A DNA stretch of 64,000 nucleotides from Amphibacillus jilinensis Y1 (GTDB lineage Bacteria > Bacillota > Bacilli > Bacillales > Amphibacillaceae): positions 1,121,836 through 1,185,835 of the forward strand of contig NZ_JH976434.1 in NCBI RefSeq assembly GCF_000306965.1, in the 5' to 3' direction. How positions within the stretch are numbered: position 1 is the first letter of the stretch; each line of letters opens with the position of its first letter. Under the pieces are notes generated by a model that was given only the letters and a program-made list of their open reading frames with translations, was not told the DNA's origin and did no database searches. The position numbers and the translations under genes are program-made. This document shows, in pieces, positions 1 through 8,427 of the stretch.

Positions 1-619
1 GTGGGATCGTTTTATTTTCTTTCTTTAATTGAGAGAATAACGCCTCAGGGTCTTTATCGCTACCTTTAAGTTTCGTAAGATCACCGAAGACTCTTGTGAA
101 GTATTGATAATCAGCGACACCATCAGCATAATCAGGGCTAGCATTTTGTATATTATATGTGATCAGGGCTGAGGAAAGCGCAATAATTTTCCCGAAATTT
201 TCTGGATATTTTAATCCATTTCGAATCGCACCATAGCCGCCCATTGATAAACCACCAATAAAGGTATCTTCCTTTTGATCAGAGATCGGAAACATACCTC
301 TCGTGTATTCAACTAATTCCGCTCCGATGTATTCGCCATACAAATTCTTTTTATCGGTATCGTCGATATAGAAGTGATTTTCACCCGAAGGCATAAATAT
401 AGCAATCTGGTACCTCTCCGACAGTTCTCTGACATTTGCATAAGTTAACCAATCTGTGAAGCTACCAGAATAACCATGTAAAAGATATAGAGACTTCATT
501 GCATGATGGTCGTTCACTTTCTGCCCAGCTTCTTTTCTCATATCCTTTGGAATAAGTGCATTAAAGGTAACTTCTCTTTGCATAGCATCTGAAAAATAAC
601 TTACTTGTAGTAAAGCCAT
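1..619 (-). CDS. Esterase family protein (alpha/beta hydrolase), C-terminus cut by window edge
   Basis: The frame opens at an ATG ending at 619 and runs off the left edge, giving about 206 residues (MALLQVSYFSDAMQREVTFN...). It contains LYLLHGYSGS, an oxyanion-hole-type HG loop, and GGLSMGGYG, the GxSxG nucleophile elbow with Ser as nucleophile, which is the layout of the esterase D / acetyl-esterase family. No signal peptide is visible, so it should be cytoplasmic. The ribosome site AAGGAG lies about 12 nt upstream. It begins 52 nt after sucrose phosphorylase on the same strand and is probably the last gene seen of the sucrose operon. A role in deacetylating imported sugars is only an inference; the acid and His of the triad lie outside the window or were not located. 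Confidence 0.88.
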   Translation of the reverse strand, partial: MALLQVSYFSDAMQREVTFNALIPKDMRKEAGQKVNDHHAMKSLYLLHGYSGSFTDWLTYANVRELSERYQIAIFMPSGENHFYIDDTDKKNLYGEYIGAELVEYTRGMFPISDQKEDTFIGGLSMGGYGAIRNGLKYPENFGKIIALSSALITYNIQNASPDYADGVADYQYFTRVFGDLTKLKGSDKDPEALFSQLKKENKTIP

Positions 620-671
620 GTTTAAAACACTCCTTATTCATTTAAGTTAATAACATCAATAGCACCAGCGA

Positions 672-2141
672 TCACACAATTAATGTCACGTTCTGATTGT
701 TTTCATCAATGTAATTTATTTGCGTTTTATATGTCTTAAGATCAATTAGTAACGTACAGAAGCTATCCCCTTGTTCCCAAGAAAGCTGAACCCAATCGTT
801 TTCGACATCCATCATGCTAAATGTCCCATTAAATGCGGGATATTCATTTCTAAACCTTATTAGTTTCAATAACCGTTGCACAACTTCTTTCTCTAATGCT
901 TGTTCTATGTCTACCGTGGTAAAATTATGCCTATTAATCTCTCGCCCTTCACCAGTTTGCGCTACTTTCTCAGTGTCATTTTCTTCGGCCAATAATGTCA
1001 CATAATAAACTTGAGGAATACCTGGCACAAAAAATTGAATAGCTCGTGCAGCTAAATATGCGTCATCATCGCTATTCAATAACGAGTAGTACGACCCTCT
1101 AATTTGATGGACATCAAAACCATCATCAGCTTTATGCTCATCTGATAAAATATAACTTAAATTCGCGCCTTTAGCTAAACAGTGATCGACTAACGTCTTT
1201 GCCTCTTTGGTATCAATCAAGTCATCCATGTCAGGCTTAACGGGGACACCATCATGACAATCTAACATCGTAAATTGATTAGCTGGACGATCTTTCAAAT
1301 AATCGTACAGTCCTTCACTATTGCGGTTAATTAAAGTATCAAGTACCGTGTAAGGTAATATAAAATCGTAAATCCAAAAGCCGTGTTTAGCCAGTTTATA
1401 CTGAATTGAATAATGCGCATGTACTTCAGGCAATAAAGCAATATCTAATGAATCTGCTAATTGTTTTATCCAATCTAAAAATGTATAGATTTCTGGTTCA
1501 ACAAAAAAGCCACTTGTGCCTATTTTTTTAATAATATAGCCGATCGCATCTAATCTTACTATCTTGACATTATGCTTACTAAAATTTTCAAAGAATGTTT
1601 TTATCAAGCTTTTAAATATCTCAGAATGCACATCCAAATCAATTTGTTCAGATGGTGTTTCGCGACCAAATGTGGTCCAAACCTTAACATCCTCACCAGT
1701 CGATTTAATTTGAAATGTGGAATAAGGTACTTTCCTTCTAAGGAACATTTTATCAATGTCTTCTTTTCTCGGCTGACCATCTTCCCATAACTTATCTAAA
1801 GTAATAAATAAATTGGCGTAGTCTGATTGATCACCTTTTTCCAAGAAATCTTGAAAGTAGGCTGATTTTTGTGATATATGATTAACCATTAGATCAAGTA
1901 AAACATCGAAGTTCTTTCCAATTTCCTTTATATCTTTCCACCCACCGAATGTTTTATCAATCTCCAAATAGGTCAGAGGTGCAAAACCTCTATCACCTGA
2001 AGAAGGATATGGGGGTAAAATATGGACACCGCCTTTAAAAATATCCGAGAAATAGGTTGTTAACAACTGATTTAATGTTGGCAAATCCCCTCCAAATGAA
2101 TCTGGATAAGTAATTAATTGCACTTGATTTTTTAATGCCAT
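672..2141 (-). CDS. gtfA: Sucrose phosphorylase (GH13_18)
   Basis: This 489-residue protein has the normal length of sucrose phosphorylases, which convert sucrose and phosphate to alpha-glucose-1-phosphate and fructose in the cytoplasm. Visible GH13 motifs are DLMVNH (about residue 83), RLDAIGY with the nucleophile Asp198, LLPEVHAHY with the acid/base Glu239, and LDCHDG with Asp296. These match the spacing of the characterised Bifidobacterium enzyme. There is no signal peptide. The ribosome site AGGAGGG lies 8 nt before the ATG. The upstream gene is a PfkB kinase suited to fructose, and upstream of that lies a sugar ABC importer, so the substrate is most likely sucrose. Related GH13_18 enzymes act on sucrose-6-phosphate or glucosylglycerate, which cannot be excluded from motifs alone. 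Confidence 0.9.
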   Translation of the reverse strand: MALKNQVQLITYPDSFGGDLPTLNQLLTTYFSDIFKGGVHILPPYPSSGDRGFAPLTYLEIDKTFGGWKDIKEIGKNFDVLLDLMVNHISQKSAYFQDFLEKGDQSDYANLFITLDKLWEDGQPRKEDIDKMFLRRKVPYSTFQIKSTGEDVKVWTTFGRETPSEQIDLDVHSEIFKSLIKTFFENFSKHNVKIVRLDAIGYIIKKIGTSGFFVEPEIYTFLDWIKQLADSLDIALLPEVHAHYSIQYKLAKHGFWIYDFILPYTVLDTLINRNSEGLYDYLKDRPANQFTMLDCHDGVPVKPDMDDLIDTKEAKTLVDHCLAKGANLSYILSDEHKADDGFDVHQIRGSYYSLLNSDDDAYLAARAIQFFVPGIPQVYYVTLLAEENDTEKVAQTGEGREINRHNFTTVDIEQALEKEVVQRLLKLIRFRNEYPAFNGTFSMMDVENDWVQLSWEQGDSFCTLLIDLKTYKTQINYIDENNQNVTLIV

Positions 2142-2156
2142 TCCAAGTCCCTCCTT

Positions 2157-3113
2157 TTATAATTTATAGATTTCTTTAATAGCTTCTAGTTTAGGCAAGT
2201 CAACCACTCCACCAACAGCCTTTAATTTATATGCACTAACAGCATGCCCAAATTCTAGCGCTTCTTTTAATAAATAACCTTTGATTAAAGCAGCATAGAA
2301 ACCCGACCAAAAAGCATCTCCTGCACCTGTTGCATCCACGACATTTGAAGCATAACTACTAAACTTAACCGTCTCTCTTCCGTTTGAGACAAGTGCACCC
2401 TCTTTCCCTAAAGTCATAATGACCAATTTCGCCCCTAAATCTAGAAATTTTCTAACTTGATTTTCATGTTTATCCTGACCAAACAGTCGCTCCGCATCAT
2501 CCTCCGACGGTTTAATAATATCAACATGTTGGATAATCGATTTTACATATGCCGGACCATCTTCTTGCCTAGAGAACAGCTTAGGGTGATAATTCGGATC
2601 AAAACAAATCAAGAGACCGTTTTGCTTTGCAACTTTTATACATTTTTCGATGGTATGACGTGCTGGGTTTCTTGAAATCGGCCAACTGGAGAAGTGCAAT
2701 ATTTTTGAATCCTGGATTAACCTAGCCAATTGTTCACTATAGTCTAAATAGTAATCTGCCCCTCTGTAAAAGATAGGTACGGGCGTATCTTTGCTTTTGG
2801 TTATTAGCACCATACTTGTTGCGTGATTTACCTGTTGGATAAATGAAGGATCTAATTGTACTTCGGTTAAATAATTAATTAAAAAATCGCCAAGCCCGTC
2901 TTTCCCAACAGCCGCTACCGCAGTTGAATTAATGCCTAGTCTTCTCGTATTTATCGCAATATTAGATGGTGACCCACCAAAAAACCTACTGTATTGATTA
3001 CTCTCAAAATTATCACCGTAGTCTGTAGAAATCATATCAACTAATAATTCACCAATCGCTAATACATCATTTTTTTTATTAGTAAAGTTAATTTTATCTT
3101 CAAAATTTAACAT
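2157..3113 (-). CDS. PfkB-family carbohydrate kinase, probable fructokinase
   Basis: A 318-residue ribokinase/PfkB-fold kinase. The N-terminal signature is GELLVD followed by FFGGSPSNIA. The C-terminal signature DATGAGDAF places the catalytic base at about Asp266 and the anion hole in GAGD. The ribosome site AAGGAG lies 5 nt before the ATG. It lies 15 nt before the sucrose phosphorylase start, so it would phosphorylate the fructose released there and feed it to glycolysis. Some similarity to IolC-type kinases (the GGSPSNIA motif) is visible, so the family assignment is firm but the fructose specificity rests on gene context. Confidence 0.85.
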   Translation of the reverse strand: MLNFEDKINFTNKKNDVLAIGELLVDMISTDYGDNFESNQYSRFFGGSPSNIAINTRRLGINSTAVAAVGKDGLGDFLINYLTEVQLDPSFIQQVNHATSMVLITKSKDTPVPIFYRGADYYLDYSEQLARLIQDSKILHFSSWPISRNPARHTIEKCIKVAKQNGLLICFDPNYHPKLFSRQEDGPAYVKSIIQHVDIIKPSEDDAERLFGQDKHENQVRKFLDLGAKLVIMTLGKEGALVSNGRETVKFSSYASNVVDATGAGDAFWSGFYAALIKGYLLKEALEFGHAVSAYKLKAVGGVVDLPKLEAIKEIYKL

Positions 3114-3410
3114 TTTTTCTCCTTATCATGCACTCAAATTATATTTAATTTTGCTAAAGGTGCTTAGTGTACCCTGCTTAATAACAATCTGAAAAATTAA
3201 GTTTATTTATCCTTAATCAACTACACGTGTATGTCTTTAACAGGTGTCTTTTTATGCCTATGAGAGAAAAACCAACAATGCACACAACCAAACATGTTAA
3301 TCGTTACCACATGCACATGCGGAGAGTTACTGCTCCGTTGTAACACACTTTGCATAGCTTTACATAAAGCGCATTCATTATTTTCATGATTTGATCTAGT
3401 TAAGTAATAC

Positions 3411-4409
3411 CTATGTGGTACTTCCTTTGATCAGTTCAACATTTACCACCTTATTCTGAATGGTGCTAACATCCTCGTTCTCCAAAATTAAATCAATCAA
3501 AGTCGAAGAGAGAACATGCCCAATTTGATCCGTTGGTTGACTAATTGTAGTGAGTTTTGGTGTTTGTAATAAACGCGTAAAGCCATGATAGTCATAGCCG
3601 ACAATTTTTAGCTGATCGGGGATCGCAACACCATTATTTGTAGCCCACGCATACAATACATAGGCAAGCAAATCATCACTACAAAATACACCGTCAAATT
3701 CATTTATATAAGGTCCTACTTCTTTTTTAATAAACGCATACAAATCATCATATTTATATATTCCAAAGAAATTATTTTTATTTTCAATAATTTTATAGGG
3801 AATGTCATTTTCTTTACACGTTATACTGAATGCGCTTCCGCGACGATTCGATAACATATCCCTTTTAAACGGACCAGAAATATGCAACAGCCTCTTGCAT
3901 CCTTTGTCTATTAGATGTCGCGTTGCCAATACACCACCAAGATAATTGTCCGAACCTACATAAGGGATATTCGATATAATTCTATCAAAGGTAACAATCG
4001 GAAAATTTAAGCTTTCGTAATGTGACACTTCTAGCGTTTGACCACACATAATTATTCCCGCAATCCGATTTGCTTTAAGCATATCAATATAGCTTTTTTC
4101 TTTTTCATAGTCATCTAGAGAATTACAAATGATTGTCTTAAACCCATTTTCATTTGCATTAATCTCAATATATTTTATGACTTCAGAAAAAAAGGGGTGG
4201 CTTGAATCCGGTACAATGACACCGATAAATGTCGTTTTACTGTTCTGTAACGATCTTGCTATTTGATTGGGTTGATAATTAAGGTTTTTCATAGCAGTTT
4301 CTACTTTTTTACGCGTTTCTTTTCCAATATAGCCTCGATTATTAATAACCCTAGAAACGGTTGTAACAGATACGCCTGCCTTCTTAGCTACATCCTTAAT
4401 GCTCGTCAT
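3411..4409 (-). CDS. LacI-family transcriptional repressor of the sucrose operon
   Basis: About 332 residues. The N-terminus TSIKDVAKKAGVSVTTVSRV is the classic LacI helix-turn-helix with hinge helix, followed by a periplasmic-binding-protein-like effector domain (IGVIVPDSSHPFF at about residue 63). I chose the ATG at 4409, because GAGGAGA lies 6 nt before it; an ATG two codons earlier abuts the ribosome site. It sits inside the operon between the transporter and the catabolic genes. A 14-base motif is shared between its own upstream region (4560-4573) and the operon promoter (8058-8071), so autoregulation plus operon repression is likely. The inducer (sucrose or a product) is inferred. Confidence 0.88.
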   Translation of the reverse strand: MTSIKDVAKKAGVSVTTVSRVINNRGYIGKETRKKVETAMKNLNYQPNQIARSLQNSKTTFIGVIVPDSSHPFFSEVIKYIEINANENGFKTIICNSLDDYEKEKSYIDMLKANRIAGIIMCGQTLEVSHYESLNFPIVTFDRIISNIPYVGSDNYLGGVLATRHLIDKGCKRLLHISGPFKRDMLSNRRGSAFSITCKENDIPYKIIENKNNFFGIYKYDDLYAFIKKEVGPYINEFDGVFCSDDLLAYVLYAWATNNGVAIPDQLKIVGYDYHGFTRLLQTPKLTTISQPTDQIGHVLSSTLIDLILENEDVSTIQNKVVNVELIKGSTT

Positions 4410-4415
4410 TGCCAT

Positions 4416-4774
4416 TCTCCTCGTGTCTATTGATTACCATCATTTTTCACCAGGACGTGTCATACCCGGTGTATTATAATTTGTGTTGCTAGCCCATACT
4501 TAAGCTAACAAGAAAGGTTTTAATTATTATAATGCCAACATAGTTAGATAATGATAGACAAAACGATTATCATTTAACTAGATTGACTCACGTATTGTTG
4601 TTAACTTCAACGTTTTATTATAACATTTCTAATGAAAGATTAGAAATATATGGACAATAAGCACGTACTTTAAATTGGATATATTCTATTGCCTGTTTAA
4701 TCAATACCACTCTGAAATCTCTAACACCATTTCTTTGCTAACCGAATGACACCCTTTCATTTTCAAATTCACAT
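4416..4774. other. Intercistronic region between permease and LacI gene
   Basis: No gene is seen. It holds a perfect 9-bp stem-loop at 4625-4647 (atttctaat / attagaaat) that may end or stabilise the transporter mRNA, an operator-like sequence at 4560-4573, and a minus-strand TATAAT at 4526-4531 that could serve a separate lacI promoter, although no good -35 was found. Confidence 0.5.
4560..4573. promoter_or_regulatory. Putative LacI-family operator, copy 2
   Basis: AAAACGATTATCAT on the plus strand. It matches 12 of 14 positions of the sequence AAAACGATTGACAT found (minus strand) at the sucrose operon promoter. LacI-family operators centre on CG, as here. Confidence 0.4.
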
Positions 4775-5599
4775 TTATTTAATTGCTCCTTCAACAACAC
4801 CACGCACAATATGTTTTTGCAAGATAAGAAAGAATATAATGATCGGAATAATCGCAAGAACAAGACCCGCCATTGCTAATCCGTAATTGTTGGTATAGGT
4901 TCCAAAGAATGAAAATGTCGACAAAGGAATCGTTCGTTCCTCTGCTGAAACTAATACTAACGATGGCAATAAAAAGTCATTCCAAATCCATAACACATCT
5001 AGGATTAAAACCGTTGATGTAATCGGTTTTAAAATAGGGAAGATGACTTTCCAAAACACTTGTAATCTCGAGGCTCCGTCAATAATCGCGGCTTCTTCAA
5101 GTTCAAATGGAATATTTTTAATAAACCCATGATAGATAAATGTTGCTAGACTTAAACCAAAACCCAAGTAATAAAACATAAGCACATACTTACTATCCAG
5201 CAGCCCTAACCTTCCATAAATCGAAACAAAAGGAATCATTAAAGATTGAAACGGAATAATCATCGACATCACTAATAATAAGAAAATAAACCTATTTACC
5301 TTCCACTTCCATCGAACAAGAAAATAAGCCAACATCGATGAAAATACAATAATTAATAAAGATGATCCAATCGTTACAATTAATGAATTTTTTAATGCTG
5401 AAATAAAGTTCATTGCATTAAACGCTTGAATATAGTTACTAAAGCTAAACACTTCCGGTAATGCTAATGGATTTCTAACAACAGACAAATTATCCTTGAA
5501 AGAATTTATGATAATGATGATAAATGGAAAAACAAATGCTAAAAATAAAAAGAGGGATAACAAATAATAGAGTAGAGATTTAATTTTTTTCGATTTCAT
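4775..5599 (-). CDS. Carbohydrate ABC transporter permease (MalG type)
   Basis: A 274-residue integral membrane protein of the MalG/binding-protein-dependent transport family with about six hydrophobic segments. The EAA loop reads EEAAIIDGASRLQVFWKVIFPILKP (residues about 165-190), the site that docks the ATPase subunit. Its start overlaps the stop of the upstream permease by one base (TAATG), indicating translational coupling. It forms the membrane channel with that permease, and the lipoprotein at 6682-7995 delivers the sugar. No ATPase is encoded nearby, as is common in Bacilli where one MsmX-type ATPase serves several importers. Confidence 0.92.
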   Translation of the reverse strand: MKSKKIKSLLYYLLSLFLFLAFVFPFIIIIINSFKDNLSVVRNPLALPEVFSFSNYIQAFNAMNFISALKNSLIVTIGSSLLIIVFSSMLAYFLVRWKWKVNRFIFLLLVMSMIIPFQSLMIPFVSIYGRLGLLDSKYVLMFYYLGFGLSLATFIYHGFIKNIPFELEEAAIIDGASRLQVFWKVIFPILKPITSTVLILDVLWIWNDFLLPSLVLVSAEERTIPLSTFSFFGTYTNNYGLAMAGLVLAIIPIIIFFLILQKHIVRGVVEGAIK

Positions 5600-6486
5600 T
5601 AGGCTTCAACCTCCATTTTCTTCATAATCCCTACCTGTGTAACAGCTATTAACGCAACAATAATAAATAACACCAAAGCCTTCGCTTGACCTTCACCAAA
5701 CCGTTGATAAGTAAAGGCCTCTTGATATATGTGCATAGCAATTAATTCAGTAGATCGGAAAGGTCCACCGTCTGTGAGCGATAAGTTTGTATCATAAACA
5801 AGGAAACTTCTCTGCAACGTCAAGAAGAGACTTATGGTAAAAGATGGGATCATTAATGGGATTTTCACTTTAACCAACTGTTTAAAAGCGCTCGCTCCAT
5901 CTAATAGTGAAGCTTCCATCAATGACTTGTCGATTCCCATTAAACCAGCGATATAAATCAACATCATGTATCCCGAGCTTTGCCACACACTGACAATGAT
6001 TAACGTCCATAAAGCTGTTTCGGGATTAGCTAGCCATGATACAGAAAAAATCCCCCAACCCAATTCAACTCCTACACTTACAAAAGCTCTAGAAAAAATA
6101 AACTGCCAAATAAAACCTAAAATAATTCCACCAATTAAATTAGGTGTGAAAAAGCTTAGTTTGAAAAACTCTTGCCCTTTTCTACCTTGTGTCACAAGCA
6201 AAGCAAGCCCGAACCCTAATACATTTGTTAACACTAACGTGTAAACAACATATTTAAATGTAGCGACTAAACTACTTCCAAAGTTAGGATCAGAAAAAGC
6301 GTTTATAAAATTTTTAAATCCAATAAATTCAAATAATGAGCCTGTCAAACCTGTCCACGTTGTTACTGTCATTAAGATACCTATAACAAAAGGAACAATC
6401 ATAACAAGAAAGAATACTAATAATGGAATAAAACCAAAAAGCCCAAAAACTTTTAACCTTTCGGAAATTTTCTTTTCATGATACAT
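5599..6486 (-). CDS. Carbohydrate ABC transporter permease (MalF type)
   Basis: A 295-residue membrane protein with about six transmembrane segments. The EAA motif is EASLLDGASAFKQLVKVKIP (about residues 190-209). A strong ribosome site GGAGG lies 7 nt before the ATG (GGAGGAAGTGTT then ATG). It follows the binding protein after a 195-nt gap containing a stem-loop and overlaps the next permease by one base. It is the first of the two channel subunits of the inferred sucrose importer. Confidence 0.92.
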   Translation of the reverse strand: MYHEKKISERLKVFGLFGFIPLLVFFLVMIVPFVIGILMTVTTWTGLTGSLFEFIGFKNFINAFSDPNFGSSLVATFKYVVYTLVLTNVLGFGLALLVTQGRKGQEFFKLSFFTPNLIGGIILGFIWQFIFSRAFVSVGVELGWGIFSVSWLANPETALWTLIIVSVWQSSGYMMLIYIAGLMGIDKSLMEASLLDGASAFKQLVKVKIPLMIPSFTISLFLTLQRSFLVYDTNLSLTDGGPFRSTELIAMHIYQEAFTYQRFGEGQAKALVLFIIVALIAVTQVGIMKKMEVEA

Positions 6487-6638
6487 AACACTTCCTCCAA
6501 TAATTTTATAGTATTTATTTTTTTAACTTGAAATGATACCTCCAAAAGATTAATTTCTATTACGCTTTTAGCACCTTTACTACTGCTACTATTGCTACAA
6601 GTCATTGCACAATAGTCTGAACGACCATTTAAAACAGG

Positions 6639-6676
6639 AACATTGGGACAAGCCAAATGACGCTCACCCCAATGTT
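6639..6676 (-). other. Intercistronic stem-loop between binding protein and permeases
   Basis: AACATTGGG (6639-6647) pairs perfectly with CCCAATGTT (6668-6676), 6 nt after the binding-protein stop codon. No run of U follows on the minus strand, so it is more likely an mRNA-stabilising or partial-termination element than a full terminator. Such an element would let the binding protein be made in excess over the permeases, as in other importer operons. Confidence 0.55.
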
Positions 6677-6681
6677 ATATT

Positions 6682-7995
6682 TTATTCTGAATCTACCGAA
6701 GACCAATACGCCTCAAATTCTTCCGCTAAATCAGCTCTATCAATTCCATCAGCTAGATATTTTTCTAGACTAGCACCCATGACATTCATTGCATCTGAAG
6801 GATAATAGCTAACAATAAACTCTAGTGTATTATCATTATCCATATAATTTACTATATCTTGTGAAAGAGGATCTTCAGGTGCCATATCAAAATTATCTGA
6901 TACTGGAATTAAATTTAATGTGTTCACATAATGATCTTTTCCGGTCTCTGAAGAAACTAACCAATTTAAAAATTCTTTAGCAGCTTCTTGCTCTTCTTCA
7001 CTCGCTTGCTCAGCATCAACTGCCCAAAACGAAGGTGCACCTACTGAAATATGACTGTTTCCGAAATCAGATGCATCATTACTAATTGGCACAGGCAAAA
7101 ATCCGAACTCCCCATCAGGATTAACTGCTTGTATTTGCGGATAAGCCCAGTTACCCATAAACCATAGACCTACGTCTCCACTTGCTAATTCTAACGGTGC
7201 ATCATCATAAGACGGAGCCAATGGTGCACGCTTATGTTTATTAAATTCTTTCATGATATCGATGGTGTCTACCCAGCCATTAAAAATATCATTTTCAGTA
7301 AAAGTTATTTCTCCATTTAAAGTATCTTGTAAAAACTGATGCCGCTCATCTCTGTCAGATGACTGACTAGCAAACATCGCATTGGTGAGGTGCGCGCCTA
7401 ATGACCAATCCATTGGTGACACAGTTAACGCATCCACACCGTCTAATGCATCTATTTGTTCAAATAAACCTTTAAGATCATCTGTCGTTTTGACAGTTTG
7501 TGGGTCAAAACCACCCGTTGCTTCATCTAGGACTTCTTTATTATAAATAAAACCAAAACCTTCAACGCCTAATGGTTGACCTAATACTTTACCATCATAA
7601 TTTACACGTGCATAATAATCTTCATCTACCGTATCAATCCATGGCTCCTCTGATAAATCGAGCAGGCTATCTTTGAATTCGTCAATTTCCATATTAGCTA
7701 ATGTAATGGTCGGAGCATTACCCGAGGCATACAATGTCGTCATTCTCTCCAGTACGACCTGGCCACCTAAAGGGATTACGGTAACCTTAACACCAGTTTC
7801 TTCAGTGAAATCAGCAACAACTTGATCAAACTGCTCAGTGATCTCGGGCTTCGTTAGTAAAATAGAAATTTCAACGTCACTACTTGCTGCTTGCTCTGTA
7901 TCATCAGAAGAGCCTCCGTCATCATTTGAATCCCCACAAGCCACTAATAAAAGAACGAATAACAATCCTACAATCCAAATCATTTTTTTCTTCAT
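6682..7995 (-). CDS. Extracellular sugar-binding lipoprotein of ABC importer
   Basis: A 437-residue family 1 solute-binding protein. The N-terminus MKKKMIWIVGLLFVLLLVACGD is a lipoprotein signal with lipobox LVAC (Cys20 lipidated). An acidic linker follows (DSNDDGGSSDD...), and the mature protein is strongly acidic, as in salt-adapted species. It would bind sucrose outside the membrane and pass it to the two permeases downstream. It is the first gene of the operon, with a good sigma-A promoter, a cre box and a GGGAGGG ribosome site directly upstream. The sugar is inferred from the sucrose phosphorylase and fructokinase. Confidence 0.92.
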   Translation of the reverse strand: MKKKMIWIVGLLFVLLLVACGDSNDDGGSSDDTEQAASSDVEISILLTKPEITEQFDQVVADFTEETGVKVTVIPLGGQVVLERMTTLYASGNAPTITLANMEIDEFKDSLLDLSEEPWIDTVDEDYYARVNYDGKVLGQPLGVEGFGFIYNKEVLDEATGGFDPQTVKTTDDLKGLFEQIDALDGVDALTVSPMDWSLGAHLTNAMFASQSSDRDERHQFLQDTLNGEITFTENDIFNGWVDTIDIMKEFNKHKRAPLAPSYDDAPLELASGDVGLWFMGNWAYPQIQAVNPDGEFGFLPVPISNDASDFGNSHISVGAPSFWAVDAEQASEEEQEAAKEFLNWLVSSETGKDHYVNTLNLIPVSDNFDMAPEDPLSQDIVNYMDNDNTLEFIVSYYPSDAMNVMGASLEKYLADGIDRADLAEEFEAYWSSVDSE

Positions 7996-8015
7996 ATTAA
8001 TTAAACCCTCCCTTT

Positions 8016-8029
8016 TGTAAGTGCTTACA
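8016..8029. promoter_or_regulatory. cre box (CcpA site) of the sucrose operon
   Basis: TGTAAGTGCTTACA, a near-perfect palindrome one base from TGTAAGCGCTTACA. It lies just downstream of the -10 box at about the transcription start, a position suited to carbon catabolite repression. A site for another LacI-family protein is possible. Confidence 0.6.
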
Positions 8030-8035
8030 TAACGT

Positions 8036-8064
8036 ATGTTAACCTACTTATTTTTTTATGTCAA
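8036..8064 (-). promoter_or_regulatory. Sigma-A promoter of the sucrose operon
   Basis: Reading the minus strand: -35 TTGACA (8059-8064), 17-nt spacer, -10 TAACAT (8036-8041). The predicted start falls in the cre box, and the -35 region overlaps the operator-like motif at 8058-8071. Confidence 0.7.
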
Positions 8065-8071
8065 TCGTTTT
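8058..8071. promoter_or_regulatory. Putative LacI-family operator, copy 1
   Basis: On the minus strand AAAACGATTGACAT, overlapping the -35 box. A close copy lies upstream of the lacI gene at 4560-4573. Binding here would block the promoter. Confidence 0.45.
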
Positions 8072-8427
8072 CATAAAATTATTATGTCACTCCTTGTTTT
8101 CTATATTAAGTTGATTTTAAATATTATTGATCTTATACAAACATTTCTTAACATTGCTATTTTAACGGTTTTTTTAGTTTCTTTTAATATCCTGCTTAGT
8201 TAGTGAAAATAAGGTGGTAACGATACCACATTATACCCATACATTACTACATTACAGCGTTTTTGGTAATCAATCTTTCAAGAATGTTCTCTCATTAATT
8301 TAAAAAATAAAGAATAAGCCGATTTTTTTCTTACTTTCAAGTATAATAAGCTATATTCAGGTCATGTATAGAATCATTTGTGGACAACATCCTATGCATA
8401 TAACTAAAACAAAAAAGAGGTTGAATA
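8072..8427. other. Divergent intergenic region upstream of dbpA
   Basis: AT-rich and without a gene. It contains a small inverted repeat GTGGTA/TACCAC at 8214-8229 and a plus-strand TATAAT at 8342-8347 that could serve dbpA with a leader of about 75 nt; its -35 match is poor. Confidence 0.4.
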
